A stretch of 64,000 bases of DNA. It comes from an uncultured Roseovarius sp. GTDB taxonomy: Bacteria; Pseudomonadota; Alphaproteobacteria; Rhodobacterales; Rhodobacteraceae. The notes under the pieces are model-generated. The model saw only the letters and a list, made by a program, of their open reading frames with translations, ran no database searches and was not told the origin of the DNA. How positions within the stretch are numbered: position 1 is the stretch's first letter; each line of letters begins with the position of its first letter. Positions 53,949 to 64,000 of this stretch are shown one piece after another. Location: contig NZ_CANLER010000004.1 in the NCBI RefSeq assembly GCF_947489715.1, positions 124,001-188,000 of the forward strand, in the 5' to 3' direction. The position numbers were made by a program, and so were the translations under genes.

Positions 53949-55487
53949 ATGGGTATCCAAGCAGCAGAAATTTCTGCGATCCTGAAGGACCAGATCAAGA
54001 ACTTCGGCGAAGAGGCCAAAGTGACCGAAGTAGGCCGTGTGCTGTCGGTTGGTGACGGTATCGCGCGTGTACACGGGCTGGACAATGTTCAGGCCGGTGA
54101 GCTGGTGGAATTCCCCGGCTCGATCATGGGCATGGCGCTGAACCTTGAAAGCGACAACGTTGGTGTTGTTATCTTCGGTTCCGACCGCGACATTAAAGAA
54201 GGCGACACCGTCAAGCGTACCAAGTCGATCGTGGACGTTCCAATCGGGGACGAACTGCTGGGTCGTGTTGTGGACGCTCTGGGCAACCCGCTGGATGGCA
54301 AGGGCCCGATCAAGACCAAGAAACGCGGCCTGGCCGACGTTAAGGCACCGGGCATCATCCCGCGTAAATCGGTACATGAACCGATGGCGACCGGCCTCAA
54401 ATCGGTTGACGCGATGATCCCGATTGGCCGGGGCCAGCGCGAGCTGATCATTGGTGACCGCCAGACCGGCAAGACCGCCGTGGCGCTGGACACCATGCTG
54501 AACCAGAAATCCTATAACGAAGCTGCTGGCGACGACGAGTCGAAGAAGCTTTACTGTGTCTACGTTGCCGTCGGTCAGAAGCGGTCGACCGTGGCGCAGC
54601 TGGTGAAGAAGCTGGAAGAGGCCGGGTCGATGGAATATTCGATCGTTGTGGCCGCGACCGCGTCGGACCCCGCGCCGATGCAGTTCCTGGCGCCCTATTC
54701 GGCCACCGCGATTGCCGAGCATTTCCGCGACAATGGCCGCCACGCGCTGATCGTCTATGATGACCTGTCGAAACAGGCTGTGTCCTATCGTCAGATGTCG
54801 CTGCTGCTGCGTCGTCCGCCCGGTCGTGAAGCCTATCCGGGTGACGTTTTCTATCTCCACTCCCGCCTGCTGGAGCGTTCGGCTAAGCTGAACGAGGACA
54901 ATGGTGGTGGATCGCTGACCGCGCTGCCGATCATTGAAACCCAGGGCGGCGACGTGTCGGCCTTTATTCCGACCAACGTGATTTCAATCACCGACGGCCA
55001 AATCTTCCTTGAAACCGAACTGTTCTACCAGGGCATCCGCCCGGCGGTGAACACCGGTCTCAGCGTTTCCCGTGTGGGTTCGTCGGCCCAGACCAATGCG
55101 ATGAAATCCGTCGCCGGTCCGGTGAAACTGTCGCTGGCTCAGTACCGCGAGATGGCTGCCTTCGCGCAGTTCGGTTCGGACCTTGACGCCGCTACCCAGC
55201 AGTTGCTGGCGCGGGGTGCCCGTCTGACCGAGTTGATGAAACAGCCGCAGTATTCGCCTCTGACCAACGCAGAAATCGTCTGCATGATCTATGCCGGTGT
55301 GAACGGATATCTGGACAAGATCGACGTGAAACAGGTTGGTCGCTTCGAAGATGGTCTGCTGGCGCATCTGCGCGGCAAGCATCAGAAGCTTCTGGACATG
55401 ATCACCAAGGACGATCCGAAGATCAAAGGCGACGCCGAAGATCAGATCAGGGCCGCGCTGGACGAATTCGCAGCCGACTTCGCTTAA
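53949..55487 (+). CDS. atpA: ATP synthase F1 subunit alpha
   Basis: A 512-residue nucleotide-binding subunit of F1. P-loop [10 protein letters not shown], the beta-barrel domain at the N-terminus ([18 protein letters not shown]), and the catalytic arginine-finger segment near [19 protein letters not shown]. The ATG is the base after the atpH stop. A very conserved protein; its codon use is highly biased. Confidence 0.98.
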   Translation: MGIQAAEISAILKDQIKNFGEEAKVTEVGRVLSVGDGIARVHGLDNVQAGELVEFPGSIMGMALNLESDNVGVVIFGSDRDIKEGDTVKRTKSIVDVPIGDELLGRVVDALGNPLDGKGPIKTKKRGLADVKAPGIIPRKSVHEPMATGLKSVDAMIPIGRGQRELIIGDRQTGKTAVALDTMLNQKSYNEAAGDDESKKLYCVYVAVGQKRSTVAQLVKKLEEAGSMEYSIVVAATASDPAPMQFLAPYSATAIAEHFRDNGRHALIVYDDLSKQAVSYRQMSLLLRRPPGREAYPGDVFYLHSRLLERSAKLNEDNGGGSLTALPIIETQGGDVSAFIPTNVISITDGQIFLETELFYQGIRPAVNTGLSVSRVGSSAQTNAMKSVAGPVKLSLAQYREMAAFAQFGSDLDAATQQLLARGARLTELMKQPQYSPLTNAEIVCMIYAGVNGYLDKIDVKQVGRFEDGLLAHLRGKHQKLLDMITKDDPKIKGDAEDQIRAALDEFAADFA

Positions 55488-55505
55488 GGGAAAGGACGAG
55501 GGCCT

Positions 55506-56381
55506 ATGCCAAGTCTAAAGGACCTTAAAACAAGGATCGAGTCGGTCAAATCGACCCGCAAGATCACCAAGGCCATGCAGATGGTTGCCGCGGCGAAACT
55601 TCGCCGCGCGCAGGAAAAAGCCGAGATGTCGCGCCCCTATGCCGAACGGTTCAATGCCGTGATGGCCAAGCTGGCAGCGTCGGTCGGTTCATCTGAAAAC
55701 GCACCCAAGCTGCTGAGCGGCACGGGTGGCGATCAGACCCATCTGCTGGTAGTGATGACCGCTGAACGCGGCCTTTGTGGCGGCTTCAACGGCAACATCG
55801 CCAAGCTGGCCAAGGCCGAGGCGCAAAAGCTGCTTGCCGCGGGCAAGACCGTGAAGATCATCACCGTGGGCAAGAAGGGCCGGGACGCGATCAAACGCGA
55901 TCTGGGCGATCACTTCATCCACCATGTCGATCTGACCGAGGTCAAGAATGTGGGCTATGGCGACGCGCAGTCGATCGCCGCCGGCATTCTGGATCGGTTC
56001 GAGGCGGGTGAGTTTGACGTTGCCAAGATCTTCTATTCGAAGTTCGAGAACGTGGTCAGCCAGATCCCGACCATGCAAAAGGTGATCCCCGCCACGTTCG
56101 AGACCGAAGAAGGGGACGACGACAGTTCGTTCTACGACTTCGAACCCGATGAGCAGGCGATCCTGTCGGATCTGCTGCCGCGCGGTGTCGCCACGGCGAT
56201 CTTCAGCGCGCTTCTGGAAAATGGCGCGTCGGAACAGGGTGCACGGATGTCCGCGATGGACAACGCCACACGCAACGCGGGCGAGATGATCGACAAGTTG
56301 ACGATCCAGTTCAACCGTTCGCGTCAGGCCGTGATCACCAACGAGCTTATTGAAATCATTTCGGGCGCGGAAGCGCTCTAG
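55506..56381 (+). CDS. atpG: ATP synthase F1 subunit gamma
   Basis: A 291-residue central shaft. Coiled-coil ends are seen: [36 protein letters not shown] and the C-terminal [57 protein letters not shown] is the conserved internal motif. It sits 18 bases after atpA. Confidence 0.97.
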   Translation: MPSLKDLKTRIESVKSTRKITKAMQMVAAAKLRRAQEKAEMSRPYAERFNAVMAKLAASVGSSENAPKLLSGTGGDQTHLLVVMTAERGLCGGFNGNIAKLAKAEAQKLLAAGKTVKIITVGKKGRDAIKRDLGDHFIHHVDLTEVKNVGYGDAQSIAAGILDRFEAGEFDVAKIFYSKFENVVSQIPTMQKVIPATFETEEGDDDSSFYDFEPDEQAILSDLLPRGVATAIFSALLENGASEQGARMSAMDNATRNAGEMIDKLTIQFNRSRQAVITNELIEIISGAEAL

Positions 56382-57824
<1,443 letters not shown>

Positions 57825-57830
57825 GCGGAC

Positions 57831-57894
57831 GGTGGGGTGAAACCCCACCCTACGCAGATCTATGACCGAATGTAGGGTGGGGTTTCACCCCACC
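57831..57894. repeat. 23-bp perfect nested inverted repeat between atpD and atpC
   Basis: 57831-57853 is the exact reverse complement of 57872-57894 (23 bp), with an 18-base spacer. Each arm is itself a palindrome (GGTGGGGT around a 3-base centre with ACCCCACC), so the DNA could form a cruciform with two small hairpins. The gap is only 95 bases long and nearly filled by the repeat. It may be a mobile repeat or an mRNA stability element that lowers atpC output relative to atpD. Confidence 0.85.
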
Positions 57895-57919
57895 ACACGT
57901 CCAAAACGGAGGCCGACAG

Positions 57920-58345
57920 ATGGCTGACACAGTGCAATTCGATCTGGTTTCGCCCGAGCGTCTGCTGGCCTCGGTTGATGCCAAGGAAGTGCAGATCCCC
58001 GGTGCCGAAGGCGACATGACGGCGCTGCCCGATCACGCGCCGCTGATCACCACCCTGCGCCCCGGCGTGCTGAAGGTGACCAGCAACGAAGGCGAGGCGG
58101 AATATGTCGTAACCGGCGGCTTCGCCGAGATCAGCCCCAGCGGCATCTCGGTCTTGGCCGAACGTGCCGTGCCCAAGGGTGACATGACCCAGGACGAGTT
58201 CAAAGCGATGGTGACCGAGGCCAAAGAGAAACTCTCCAAGGCGCAGGAAACCTTCGTGAACGAGCCCGGCCCGGTCGACGATGCCGCCAAACTGCTGGCC
58301 GACATGGTCGCTATGGGTGGTGAAATCGGCCTGACTGCCGACTAA
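57920..58345 (+). CDS. atpC: ATP synthase F1 subunit epsilon
   Basis: A 141-residue central-stalk subunit, with N-terminal beta-sandwich ([53 protein letters not shown]) and a C-terminal helical hairpin that inhibits ATP hydrolysis in some species. AAAACGGAGGCC precedes ATG 57920. It ends the F1 operon, followed by a terminator at 58388. Confidence 0.96.
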   Translation: MADTVQFDLVSPERLLASVDAKEVQIPGAEGDMTALPDHAPLITTLRPGVLKVTSNEGEAEYVVTGGFAEISPSGISVLAERAVPKGDMTQDEFKAMVTEAKEKLSKAQETFVNEPGPVDDAAKLLADMVAMGGEIGLTAD

Positions 58346-58387
58346 AGCGCGTACCCAACTAGTACGATTTCAACCTAAACGGTTGTG

Positions 58388-58412
58388 AAAAGGGGTCCAC
58401 GGCCCCTTTTTT
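58388..58412 (+). terminator. Rho-independent terminator of the atp operon
   Basis: AAAAGGGG (58388-58395) pairs with CCCCTTTT (58403-58410) around a 7-base loop, with TT following. Its tail joins the start of the regulatory element at 58412. Confidence 0.88.
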
Positions 58413-58445
58413 AGTCCAAATGGGTCATGCGCGGATTTTGTTAAC
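58412..58445 (+). promoter_or_regulatory. Conserved element before the first VPLPA-CTERM gene
   Basis: TAGTCCAAATGGGTCATGCG begins this 34-base segment, which ends in TTTTGTTAAC. A second copy at 59453-59486 matches 31 of 34 bases. The element ends 44 bases before ATG 58490. Two copies with similar distances to starts of related genes point to a shared regulator site or promoter; the sequence does not match a known box that I recognise. Confidence 0.65.
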
Positions 58446-58489
58446 CTTTATCATTTCCTGCTGAACGGATGTCAGAATTGGGGAATGTA

Positions 58490-59332
58490 ATGCGTATTTC
58501 GGTATCATTGATTGTGGCGTTGGCCTTTTGCGCCTCAACCGCACACTCAGCAACATTTTACGCACGCAGTGGTGCAAGTGCCACCGCCGTGCATGACCCT
58601 GCGGATAACTTCAGCGTGATTAACGCCTCAGATAATGACCTCGTAAATTCTACGATTGCTCCGAACATCGGGGATTTGTCCGGTTCGGTTTCATCTTTGG
58701 CAACCGCCAGCGGGACGCTGGGGTCGTCTACGGGCAGAAGTTCAGCATCTGCAAATACACTGACAGGTGAGCTTAAGGTTCGTACAAGTGCCAACTGGAC
58801 TGGTACTGGCGCAGCCAGCGGGGCGGCTGCGGACGCGGAAATACGAGAACTCTTCACTTTGAACGGCAGTGGTACATTCACCGCATATATGGCGCTGGAT
58901 GCCAGTTGGAACCTTTCTGGAAATACCTGGGCGTTCCAGGCTGGCGTCGACACGAGTTTTGGGCGCGACATTGAGATTTTTGGAACCGGCGCTTCCAGCA
59001 CACAAAGCTTCAACAACAGGATTTATTCTGTTTCCGGAAGCTTCTTCAATGTGGTCAACCGATCAGTGAGCATCAGGTGGTACGCGATTGCGCAACAGAA
59101 TAATGCGACCGCAGGATTTATCGACGCATCCAACACCGCAACGATCTTTTTTGAAACCTCTGATGGTCTGACAGCAACGCCTTCTGTATCCAGTTTCCTG
59201 TCAAATGCGGTCTACCCCGACGATGTATCGGGTGGCACAGGCCCTGCCGCCGTGCCTCTGCCCGCATCCGGGCTGATGCTGGTCTCGCTTCTGGCCGGGT
59301 TGTTTGGATTGCGAACTCGGCGCCGGACCTAG
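58490..59332 (+). CDS. VPLPA-CTERM sorting domain protein (first copy)
   Basis: About 280 residues from ATG 58490 (MRISVSLIVALAFC, GGGGA upstream); ATG 58469 would add 7 residues. It has a Sec signal, a Ser/Thr/Ala-rich extracellular body (residues 25-240) and the C-terminal tail VPLPASGLMLVSLLAGLFG followed by LRTRRRT. This tail is the VPLPA-CTERM signal recognised by exosortase-type sorting, so the protein is probably anchored or released at the surface. Body function is unknown. Next gene of the same type starts 196 bases later, with a copy of the same upstream element. Confidence 0.85.
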   Translation: MRISVSLIVALAFCASTAHSATFYARSGASATAVHDPADNFSVINASDNDLVNSTIAPNIGDLSGSVSSLATASGTLGSSTGRSSASANTLTGELKVRTSANWTGTGAASGAAADAEIRELFTLNGSGTFTAYMALDASWNLSGNTWAFQAGVDTSFGRDIEIFGTGASSTQSFNNRIYSVSGSFFNVVNRSVSIRWYAIAQQNNATAGFIDASNTATIFFETSDGLTATPSVSSFLSNAVYPDDVSGGTGPAAVPLPASGLMLVSLLAGLFGLRTRRRT

Positions 59333-59452
59333 TGCTGCAATTCCTCTGGACTGCATCGCTTGGGGGTAGGCTCCGAGCGATGGCGCCGCGTGCGAGAGAT
59401 TTCACATATCCAACATCGAACTGGCTGAAAAACCGGCATTTCGGCTGAATTA

Positions 59453-59486
59453 TAGTCCAAATGGGTCATGCGTGGCGTTTGTTAAC
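59453..59486 (+). promoter_or_regulatory. Conserved element before the second VPLPA-CTERM gene
   Basis: Same 20-base core as at 58412 (TAGTCCAAATGGGTCATGCG) then TGGCGTTTGTTAAC. It ends 41 bases before ATG 59528. Conserved position relative to both starts supports a regulatory role. Confidence 0.65.
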
Positions 59487-59527
59487 TCTTAAACTCGATC
59501 CCAGTTAATTTAGGAACGGGGGAGAAT

Positions 59528-60169
59528 ATGTTCAAACAATTTCGATTGGCCGCAGCGGTATTGGTGGCCTCGGTCACGGCGGCGCAGGCGATTACGATAG
59601 AGGCGGGGAAATCCTATCTTGGTGATTATAGTTTTTCCGGCATTCAGCCGACGCCAAATCCCTGCTGCCCGATCATATCCATCGACACGCCAATCCGCGC
59701 ACAGCAATACAACATCTTTTTTGGCGCAAACAGGCTGGATCAGGGCGAAACGATCACCCTGGATTTCACGGGCCGCGTCGCGCCACCACCGCCACCGACC
59801 CCGGATGCGTCAACCTCGAGTTTCACCAGTACAAACCCCCTCGGCACGACCTCGCTGGGGCTTGGCATTTCATCACTCTTCGACAATCTGTCCTCCGGTG
59901 TCATCCGGATTAGCGCCTCTGGCGGCTCGTTCGATCTGGATAAGCTGATCGTTTTCGCAAGTGTCAATGCCACGGTTCAGACCACGAATGGGCCAGTGGC
60001 GACAACCTTGCCCATTGAGGCTATGGTCACCAATTTCCGCCTGTTGTCACCCCCACCTCCGCCCCCGCCGCCCCCGAATGTGGTGCCGTTGCCGGCATCT
60101 GGCCTGATGTTGATATCGGTCTTGGCCGGGCTCTTTGGCTGGCGACACCGACAGTATCGCTCAATGTGA
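59528..60169 (+). CDS. VPLPA-CTERM sorting domain protein (second copy)
   Basis: A 213-residue secreted protein with an N-terminal signal (MFKQFRLAAAVLVASVTAAQA) and a body rich in Ser, Thr and Pro, with PPPPPTPDAS in the middle and a Pro-run (LLSPPPPPPPPP) just before the tail VPLPASGLMLISVLAGLFGW. GGGGGAGAAT lies before ATG 59528. It is the second sorting-tail protein of the pair; its length and body differ from the first, so they are not simple duplicates. The proline-rich region may span a surface layer. Confidence 0.85.
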   Translation: MFKQFRLAAAVLVASVTAAQAITIEAGKSYLGDYSFSGIQPTPNPCCPIISIDTPIRAQQYNIFFGANRLDQGETITLDFTGRVAPPPPPTPDASTSSFTSTNPLGTTSLGLGISSLFDNLSSGVIRISASGGSFDLDKLIVFASVNATVQTTNGPVATTLPIEAMVTNFRLLSPPPPPPPPPNVVPLPASGLMLISVLAGLFGWRHRQYRSM

Positions 60170-60248
60170 TTTCAGCACTTTCTGGCCCGGTGACATAAAC
60201 TCCCACCGGGTCAATTTTTGTGCAAAAGAGGCGCGGACTTCCTGCAAG

Positions 60249-61367
60249 TCATCTGATGATCCGGACGATCTGAGCCACCAGTTGCGTGCGGCTTGCTGAT
60301 CCGGTCTTGGACAGCGCGGATTTGATCTGGTTACGGATCGTGTGAATAGACACGCTACGGCTTTCGGCAATCTCCGTCGGGGACGCACCTTGTGCCAGGG
60401 CCAGGCCAATTTCCGCCTCGGCCCGCGTCAGGCCAAGCTGGTCAGAAAGACGCCCTGCATCTTCTGCGTGGTCGGGCGTTGAAATGACCACCAGAAGGCT
60501 GGGCACCCGCATCCCCAAAAACAGCCTAAGATCCCAGCCATCCAGAATGTCGGGATCAAAGCGCGCCAGTCTAACGGTCCTCCCCCCGGGCAGGTCGAAA
60601 TGCGCGCCAACATGCGGTCCGGTCCTAAGGCTGCGCAGCAGGGCCTGCAGGCGATTTTCGGCTTCGGGTTCGCAAAAATGGAACTTATCGCGCATGTCGC
60701 ACCGGACGTCCTGCCCGTTCAGGATCAGCGCATCAGCCATCTTGTTGCGGAACGTGATCCGCCCGGTTTGCTCAAGCACCAGCAAGGCCGGGTCACCTTT
60801 GTCGGCACCTGCCAGCAGCGCGCGTTCCAATGCCCCGCTGGCAAGCATCTGACTGATCGCCCAGCTTTGGTTCAGGGCGGGCATCATCTGGCGCACGAGG
60901 TTGATCCAGCGATCTTCATCCCGATCCCGCATCGCGTTGGGTATGTTCGCCCCGAATAAACAGATCGCATCCCCGGTCTGGGCAAGAACACCCCCGCCAC
61001 CCGCCCGCAGATCGCCCTGGGGCAGAACCCAGTCCGCATAGAATTCCGATTTCAGCAACACCTCTTCGGCACACATCTCCTGCGCATACAGAACCTCCCC
61101 GGCGGGGGCAGAGGTCAGCGCGGGTGCCCAGAGGTAGATCGTGTGATAGTGGCGCGCGAAAAGGTCCAGCCAATGCGCATCATACCCATGCGTGCAGGCT
61201 ATCAACGGTTCATCCCGGCGCAGGTTCTGGGCCCAGATCTGGATGCAGGCACTGGGCACATGGGCGGACATCGCGGCAAGCACATCTGACCATCTATGCG
61301 GGTCCACCGCGGCGGAAAAAATCGCCGAGGTCAGCGATTGATAGTCATTTATTGATAGTTCGCGCAT
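60249..61367 (-). CDS. LuxR-type helix-turn-helix regulator
   Basis: About 372 residues from ATG 61367 (MRELSINDYQSL). The C-terminal 65 residues are a LuxR-type domain: LGLTRAEAEIGLALAQGASPTEIAESRSVSIHTIRNQIKSALSKTG. The N-terminal 250 residues are an unrecognised sensor-like domain (not an autoinducer or response-receiver domain that I can see). It is convergent with the VPLPA genes (80-base gap) and divergent from the lectin gene, so it may control them. Its target and signal are unknown. Confidence 0.82.
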   Translation of the reverse strand: MRELSINDYQSLTSAIFSAAVDPHRWSDVLAAMSAHVPSACIQIWAQNLRRDEPLIACTHGYDAHWLDLFARHYHTIYLWAPALTSAPAGEVLYAQEMCAEEVLLKSEFYADWVLPQGDLRAGGGGVLAQTGDAICLFGANIPNAMRDRDEDRWINLVRQMMPALNQSWAISQMLASGALERALLAGADKGDPALLVLEQTGRITFRNKMADALILNGQDVRCDMRDKFHFCEPEAENRLQALLRSLRTGPHVGAHFDLPGGRTVRLARFDPDILDGWDLRLFLGMRVPSLLVVISTPDHAEDAGRLSDQLGLTRAEAEIGLALAQGASPTEIAESRSVSIHTIRNQIKSALSKTGSASRTQLVAQIVRIIR

Positions 61368-61547
61368 TTCCGTTTTTTCCCAAGAAAAGAGTGCCGCAGC
61401 GGAAAGCAACTTGTCAACATCGGCGTCGCAACCGTAGTGGCGCCTGTTTTCAAGGGGGGATCGCCGGTGAGCGATTTTCTTTTTTCTTTCTCAATTTCGC
61501 CGAAAAGTCATAGTAGAAGCAAAGACAACGTGTTTTGTGTGTGATTG

Positions 61548-61898
61548 ATGAAAAAGTTCCTCAAACAGGCGATTGGTGTCGACCAGGGCGAAGATGTGCT
61601 GTTCTCGGACTATGAGGACGGTGGCGATATGTGGACGGGCAATGGCCCGCGCGAGCGTCGCCACGCCCTGACCTTCCGCGAGCCGTTCCGATCCCCCCCG
61701 ATGGTGCATGTGGCCCTGTCGATGTGGGATATGGACAGCGCCACCAACGCGCGCGCCGATATCTCGGCCGAGAACATCACCGCGGACGGTTTTGACATGG
61801 TATTCCGCACCTGGGGCGACAGTCGCGTCGCCCGCGCCCGCGCCCGCTGGATGGCGATCGGTGAGGTCGCGCATGACGACGACTGGCAGCTTTATTAG
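61548..61898 (+). CDS. H-type lectin domain protein
   Basis: A 116-residue protein whose beta-sandwich pattern fits the H-type lectin family: RRHALTFREPFRSPPMVHVALSMWDMDSATNARADISAENIT, then GFDMVFRTWGDSRVARARARWMAIG. It has no signal peptide (MKKFLKQAIGVDQGED start), so it may be cytosolic, or secreted by another route. Start at ATG 61548, since TTG 61545 only adds one Met. It is convergent with polA (15-base gap). Confidence 0.8.
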   Translation: MKKFLKQAIGVDQGEDVLFSDYEDGGDMWTGNGPRERRHALTFREPFRSPPMVHVALSMWDMDSATNARADISAENITADGFDMVFRTWGDSRVARARARWMAIGEVAHDDDWQLY

Positions 61899-61913
61899 CT
61901 TATTGAAACGGGG

Positions 61914-64000
61914 TCAGTGCGCCTCGGCCCAGTTCATGCCCTGTCCGGCGTCGACGATCAGCGGCACATCCAGATGCACGGCAGGGGCGGCGGCGCTTTC
62001 CATGACCGTGCGGGCGGCGTCGATCACCTGATCCGTCGCGTTTTCATCGGCCTCGAACAGCAATTCGTCATGCACCTGCAGCAGCATCTTGCAAGGCAGA
62101 TCAGCGATGGCATCCGGCATCCGGATCATCGCCCGGCGGATAATATCGGCGGCGGTGCCTTGGATCGGCGCGTTGATCGCGGCACGTTTGGCGAACCCGG
62201 CATGGGGGCCCTTGGCGTTGATCTCGGGCGTGTGAATCTTGCGGCCAAAGAGGGTCTGGACATGGCCATGCTCCTTGGCGAATTTCACCGTGTCATCCAT
62301 ATAGGTGCGGATGCCGGGGAAACGTTCGAAATACCGGTCGATAAAGCCCTGCGCCTCGGACCGTGGGATACGCAGGTTGCGCGCCAGACCAAAGCCCGAA
62401 ATGCCGTAGATCACCCCGAAATTGATCGCCTTGGCGCGGCGGCGCACCTCGGGTGTCATTTCGTCCAGCGGTACGTCGAACATTTCGCTGGCGGTCATGG
62501 CGTGGATATCAAGCCCGTCGGCAAAGGCCTGTTTCAGCGCCGGTATGTCGGCCACATGGGCCAGGATGCGCAGCTCGATCTGGGAATAGTCCAGCGATAG
62601 CAATGTGTTGCCCGGGGTGGCGATGAACGCCTCGCGGATGCGGCGGCCCTCTTCGGTGCGTACCGGAATGTTCTGCAGGTTCGGATCGGTCGAGGCAAGT
62701 CGCCCGGTGCTGGCGCCGGTCTGCACATAGGACGTATGCACGCGGGAGGTATCGGGATCGATGTGATCCTGCAACGCATCCGTGTAGGTGGATTTGAGTT
62801 TGCTGAGCTGCCGCCAGTCCAGTACTCGCGCGGGCAATTCATGCTCGGTGGCCAGGTCTTCGAGCACATCCGCGCCGGTGGCATAGGCACCGGTCTTGCC
62901 CTTCTTGCCGCCCTCGATGCCCATTTCGTCGAACAGGATTTCACCCAGTTGCTTGGGTGATCCGACGTTGAAGCTGCGCCCGGCAAGCTCGTGAATTTCC
63001 GCCTCCAGCCCGGCCATTTTCTGGGCAAAGGCGTTGGACATCCGGCTCAGCACCTCGCGATCGACCTTGATGCCGTTCATCTCCATCTGCGCCAGAACCG
63101 GCACCAGCGGGCGTTCCAGCGTCTCATAGACCGTGGTGACATGGGCGCGGTGCAACTGCGGCTTGAAGATATGCCAGAGGCGCAGTGTGATATCGGCATC
63201 CTCGGCGGCGTATTTCACCGCCTCATCCACCGGCACGCGGTCAAAGGTGATGGCGGATTTGCCAGTACCCAGCAGCGATTTGATCGGGATCGGCGAATGG
63301 CTCAGATAGCGTTCCGACAGCGTGTCCATGCCGTGATTATGGACGCCCGCGTTTAGCGCATAGGACATCAGCATGGTGTCATCGATGGGCGCGATATTGA
63401 CGCCGTAACGGGCCAGTATCTTGGCGTCGTATTTCATGTTCTGACCGATCTTCAGGATCGCATCATCCTCGAAAACAGGTTTCAGCGCCTTCAGAACCTC
63501 ATCGGTGTCCAACTGCCCCTCGGCCAGTGTGTCGGTGGCGAAAAGGTCGCTGCCGCCTTCGCCTTCCTTGTGGATCAGCGGGATATAACAGGCCTCACCC
63601 GGATCGACCGATAGGCAGATGCCCACCAGCTCGGCCTGCATTTCATTGAGCGAGGTGGTTTCGGTATCAACCGCCACATGGCCGACATAGGTGATCCGGT
63701 CGATCCATTTTTGCAGCGCGGTCATATCGCTGACCCGTTCGTATTTGTCGGGGTCGATGGCGGGCCATTCGGGCGCGGCGCTTTCCTCGGACGGGGCAGG
63801 GGTATCTTCGATCACCGGCGGTTCCGCGCCAAGCGCGTCGGCGATGCGTTTGCTGAGCGTGCGAAACTCCATTTCGGCCAGGAAACCCAGCAGCGTGTCG
63901 GGCTCGGGGTCCCTGACCTCCAGATCGTCCAGGGTGAAATCCAGCGGCGTGTTCAGGTCGAGCTGAACGAGCTTTTTCGACAGTTCGATCTGCGCGCGCT
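61914..64000 (-). CDS. polA: DNA polymerase I, C-terminal part (cut by window edge)
   Basis: Fills gaps and removes RNA primers during DNA repair and replication. About 695 residues are seen, and the frame runs off the right end, where the N-terminal 5'-3' exonuclease would lie. The 3'-5' exonuclease domain shows VAVDTETTSLNEMQAELVG with its metal Asp/Glu. Polymerase motifs are motif A LLSLDYSQIELRILAHVAD, motif B RRRAKAINFGVIYGISGFGLA and motif C LLQVHDELLFE. The internal ATG at 63872 is not the start because coding-like sequence continues upstream. Confidence 0.97.
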   Translation of the reverse strand, partial: RAQIELSKKLVQLDLNTPLDFTLDDLEVRDPEPDTLLGFLAEMEFRTLSKRIADALGAEPPVIEDTPAPSEESAAPEWPAIDPDKYERVSDMTALQKWIDRITYVGHVAVDTETTSLNEMQAELVGICLSVDPGEACYIPLIHKEGEGGSDLFATDTLAEGQLDTDEVLKALKPVFEDDAILKIGQNMKYDAKILARYGVNIAPIDDTMLMSYALNAGVHNHGMDTLSERYLSHSPIPIKSLLGTGKSAITFDRVPVDEAVKYAAEDADITLRLWHIFKPQLHRAHVTTVYETLERPLVPVLAQMEMNGIKVDREVLSRMSNAFAQKMAGLEAEIHELAGRSFNVGSPKQLGEILFDEMGIEGGKKGKTGAYATGADVLEDLATEHELPARVLDWRQLSKLKSTYTDALQDHIDPDTSRVHTSYVQTGASTGRLASTDPNLQNIPVRTEEGRRIREAFIATPGNTLLSLDYSQIELRILAHVADIPALKQAFADGLDIHAMTASEMFDVPLDEMTPEVRRRAKAINFGVIYGISGFGLARNLRIPRSEAQGFIDRYFERFPGIRTYMDDTVKFAKEHGHVQTLFGRKIHTPEINAKGPHAGFAKRAAINAPIQGTAADIIRRAMIRMPDAIADLPCKMLLQVHDELLFEADENATDQVIDAARTVMESAAAPAVHLDVPLIVDAGQGMNWAEAH

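Overview
The window looks like chromosome of an alphaproteobacterium of the Rhodobacteraceae (Roseobacter group). This rests on the combination of the run cmk/rpsA/ihfB/lapA/trpF/trpB, a five-gene F1 ATP synthase operon (atpHAGDC) without F0 genes, a bztABCD-type glutamate/glutamine/aspartate uptake operon, TRAP transporters, rpsU close to a COQ9 gene, and surface proteins ending in VPLPA sorting tails. No rRNA, tRNA, CRISPR array, transposase or prophage was found.

Layout. 1-8.1 kb: 3' end of proC, csaA, a 2-hydroxyacid dehydrogenase, a FabH-like ketoacyl synthase, a strongly folded non-coding stretch (3000-3270), a small putative regulator, RidA, aroA, a GFA-family protein, a FAD oxidoreductase and cmk. 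8.2-10.2 kb: two exported proteins on the minus strand (DUF3179, YHS) lie between cmk and rpsA. 10.6-17.2 kb: rpsA, ihfB, lapA, trpF, a GNAT acetyltransferase, a methyltransferase and trpB. 17.2-22.6 kb: sparse regions with hairpins, a 57-residue gene, amt-glnK and a bifunctional penicillin-binding protein. 22.7-30.1 kb: a minus-strand cluster LysR, D-glutamate-cyclase family protein, TRAP transporter and PxpBCA (5-oxoprolinase). 30.1-33.5 kb: divergent katG/oxyR. 33.7-35.9 kb: HxlR regulator divergent from a four-gene cassette (GST, NTF2-like, tautomerase, YdcZ-type membrane protein). 35.9-46.6 kb: rpsU, M24 hydrolase, COQ9, quinone oxidoreductase, sialidase-like protein, SDR, a small secreted-protein pseudogene, glycerate kinase, then crcB, RluA-type synthase, HAD phosphatase and ATP12 in overlapping order. 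46.8-51.3 kb: bztABCD. 51.4-52.9 kb: TPR-sulfotransferase. 53.4-58.4 kb: atpHAGDC. 58.4-64 kb: two VPLPA-CTERM proteins, a LuxR-type regulator, an H-type lectin protein and the 3' part of polA.

How genes work together. Several neighbours form clear functional units: OxyR with KatG (peroxide defence), GlnK with Amt (ammonium uptake control), the ABC system BztABCD, and the F1 sector of ATP synthase. The most distinctive unit is the LysR/D-glutamate cyclase/TRAP/PxpBCA cluster, which I read as import and conversion of 5-oxoproline or D-glutamate-type compounds to L-glutamate. 

Oddities: a G+C step inside pxpA near 23.03 kb, four tandem 11-base units upstream of the HxlR gene, a secreted-protein gene with one in-frame stop, a 23-bp perfect nested inverted repeat between atpD and atpC, and a 34-bp element repeated at the same distance upstream of both VPLPA-CTERM genes. 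All function calls are from reading the sequence; none was checked by database search.
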